From Bacteroides sp. (lineage in GTDB: Bacteria; Bacteroidota; Bacteroidia; Bacteroidales; Bacteroidaceae): a stretch of 7,329 nucleotides of DNA. Position 1 is the stretch's first letter; each line of letters opens with the position of its first letter. The stretch lies in contig JASLCG010000049.1 of the NCBI GenBank assembly GCA_030151885.1, positions 1 to 7,329 of the forward strand. The letters are read 5' to 3'. Below are positions 7,137-7,329 of this stretch, piece by piece. Made by a program: the position numbers and the translations under genes. Below the pieces are notes generated by a model that had not been told where the DNA came from, searched no databases, and saw only the letters and a list, made by a program, of their open reading frames with translations.

Positions 7137-7329
7137 TTAATTGTAAGAGAATTTTAAAGCAAAATGGTTTCCACTATTCGGATCAACATTACCACCATTA
7201 TATACTTCATATTTTTTTTTCTTATTTGGTTTATTAAAGTTTACATCATTCTTGTCTGTAAATAGAACTGCATCCTTAATTAGTTTAACAAACTCTTTTC
7301 CAGAAGGTCCATAAGATGCTACTTCGACC
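7137..7329 (-). CDS. C-terminal 63 residues of an unrecognised protein, N-terminus off the right edge
   Basis: One reverse frame (codons from 7328) is open from the window edge to a TAA at 7139-7137, and the terminator sits right behind it, which supports it as the real end of a gene. The visible tail begins VEVASYGPSGKEFVKL, has a lysine-rich stretch KPNKKKKYEVYNGGN (34-48) and ends GNHFALKFSYN. The closing alternation of aromatic and polar residues would suit a final beta strand, but there is too little to assign a family or to call it an outer-membrane barrel. The four-lysine run is encoded partly by nine consecutive A (7220-7212), a possible slippage site. It is a separate transcription unit from the fimbrial genes, so a link in function is not shown. 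Confidence 0.7.
   Translation of the reverse strand, partial: VEVASYGPSGKEFVKLIKDAVLFTDKNDVNFNKPNKKKKYEVYNGGNVDPNSGNHFALKFSYN

Overview
The window is AT-rich Bacteroidota DNA, most likely from the order Bacteroidales. The grounds are a Mfa/Fim-type fimbrial locus made entirely of predicted lipoproteins, a promoter matching the Bacteroidota form (TTG, 19 bases, TAnnTTTG), and weak or absent Shine-Dalgarno sequences at most starts. The species cannot be named from this sequence alone. Every supported gene lies on the minus strand, so transcription runs from high to low coordinates.

Layout in transcription order: (1) the last 63 codons of an unrecognised gene (7329-7137), closed by a strong intrinsic terminator (7113-7075). 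(2) A gene-free stretch of about 710 bases (7136-6425) carrying one good promoter (6667-6638) and an inferred leader of about 200 nt. (3) A Mfa1/FimA-like major fimbrillin (6424-5195). (4) A second strong intrinsic terminator (5165-5122) inside the cluster. (5) A FimB/Mfa2-like fimbrial anchor lipoprotein (5098-4229). (6) A 981-residue fimbrial minor or tip lipoprotein (4185-1240) in which a fimbrillin module is followed by a BACON-like module, a beta-rich stretch and a possible Rossmann-like C-terminal region. (7) The first 408 codons of another large fimbrial lipoprotein (1224-1), which runs off the left edge and looks like a paralogue of the 981-residue protein.

Together the genes read as a type V pilus operon: shaft subunit, outer-membrane anchor, then accessory or tip subunits, in the same order as P. 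gingivalis fimA-fimB-fimC/D/E and mfa1-mfa2-mfa3/4/5. The subunits should cross the inner membrane as lipoproteins, reach the outer-membrane surface, be trimmed by an arginine-type protease and polymerise by strand exchange. The terminator just after the pilin gene suggests that the pilin is made in large excess and that the downstream genes are expressed by read-through.

The general system is known. The least ordinary parts are the C-terminal ~590 residues of the 981-residue protein, and the reappearance of the pilin C-terminal strand motif in the middle of both large minor subunits, which marks where an extra module has been added.
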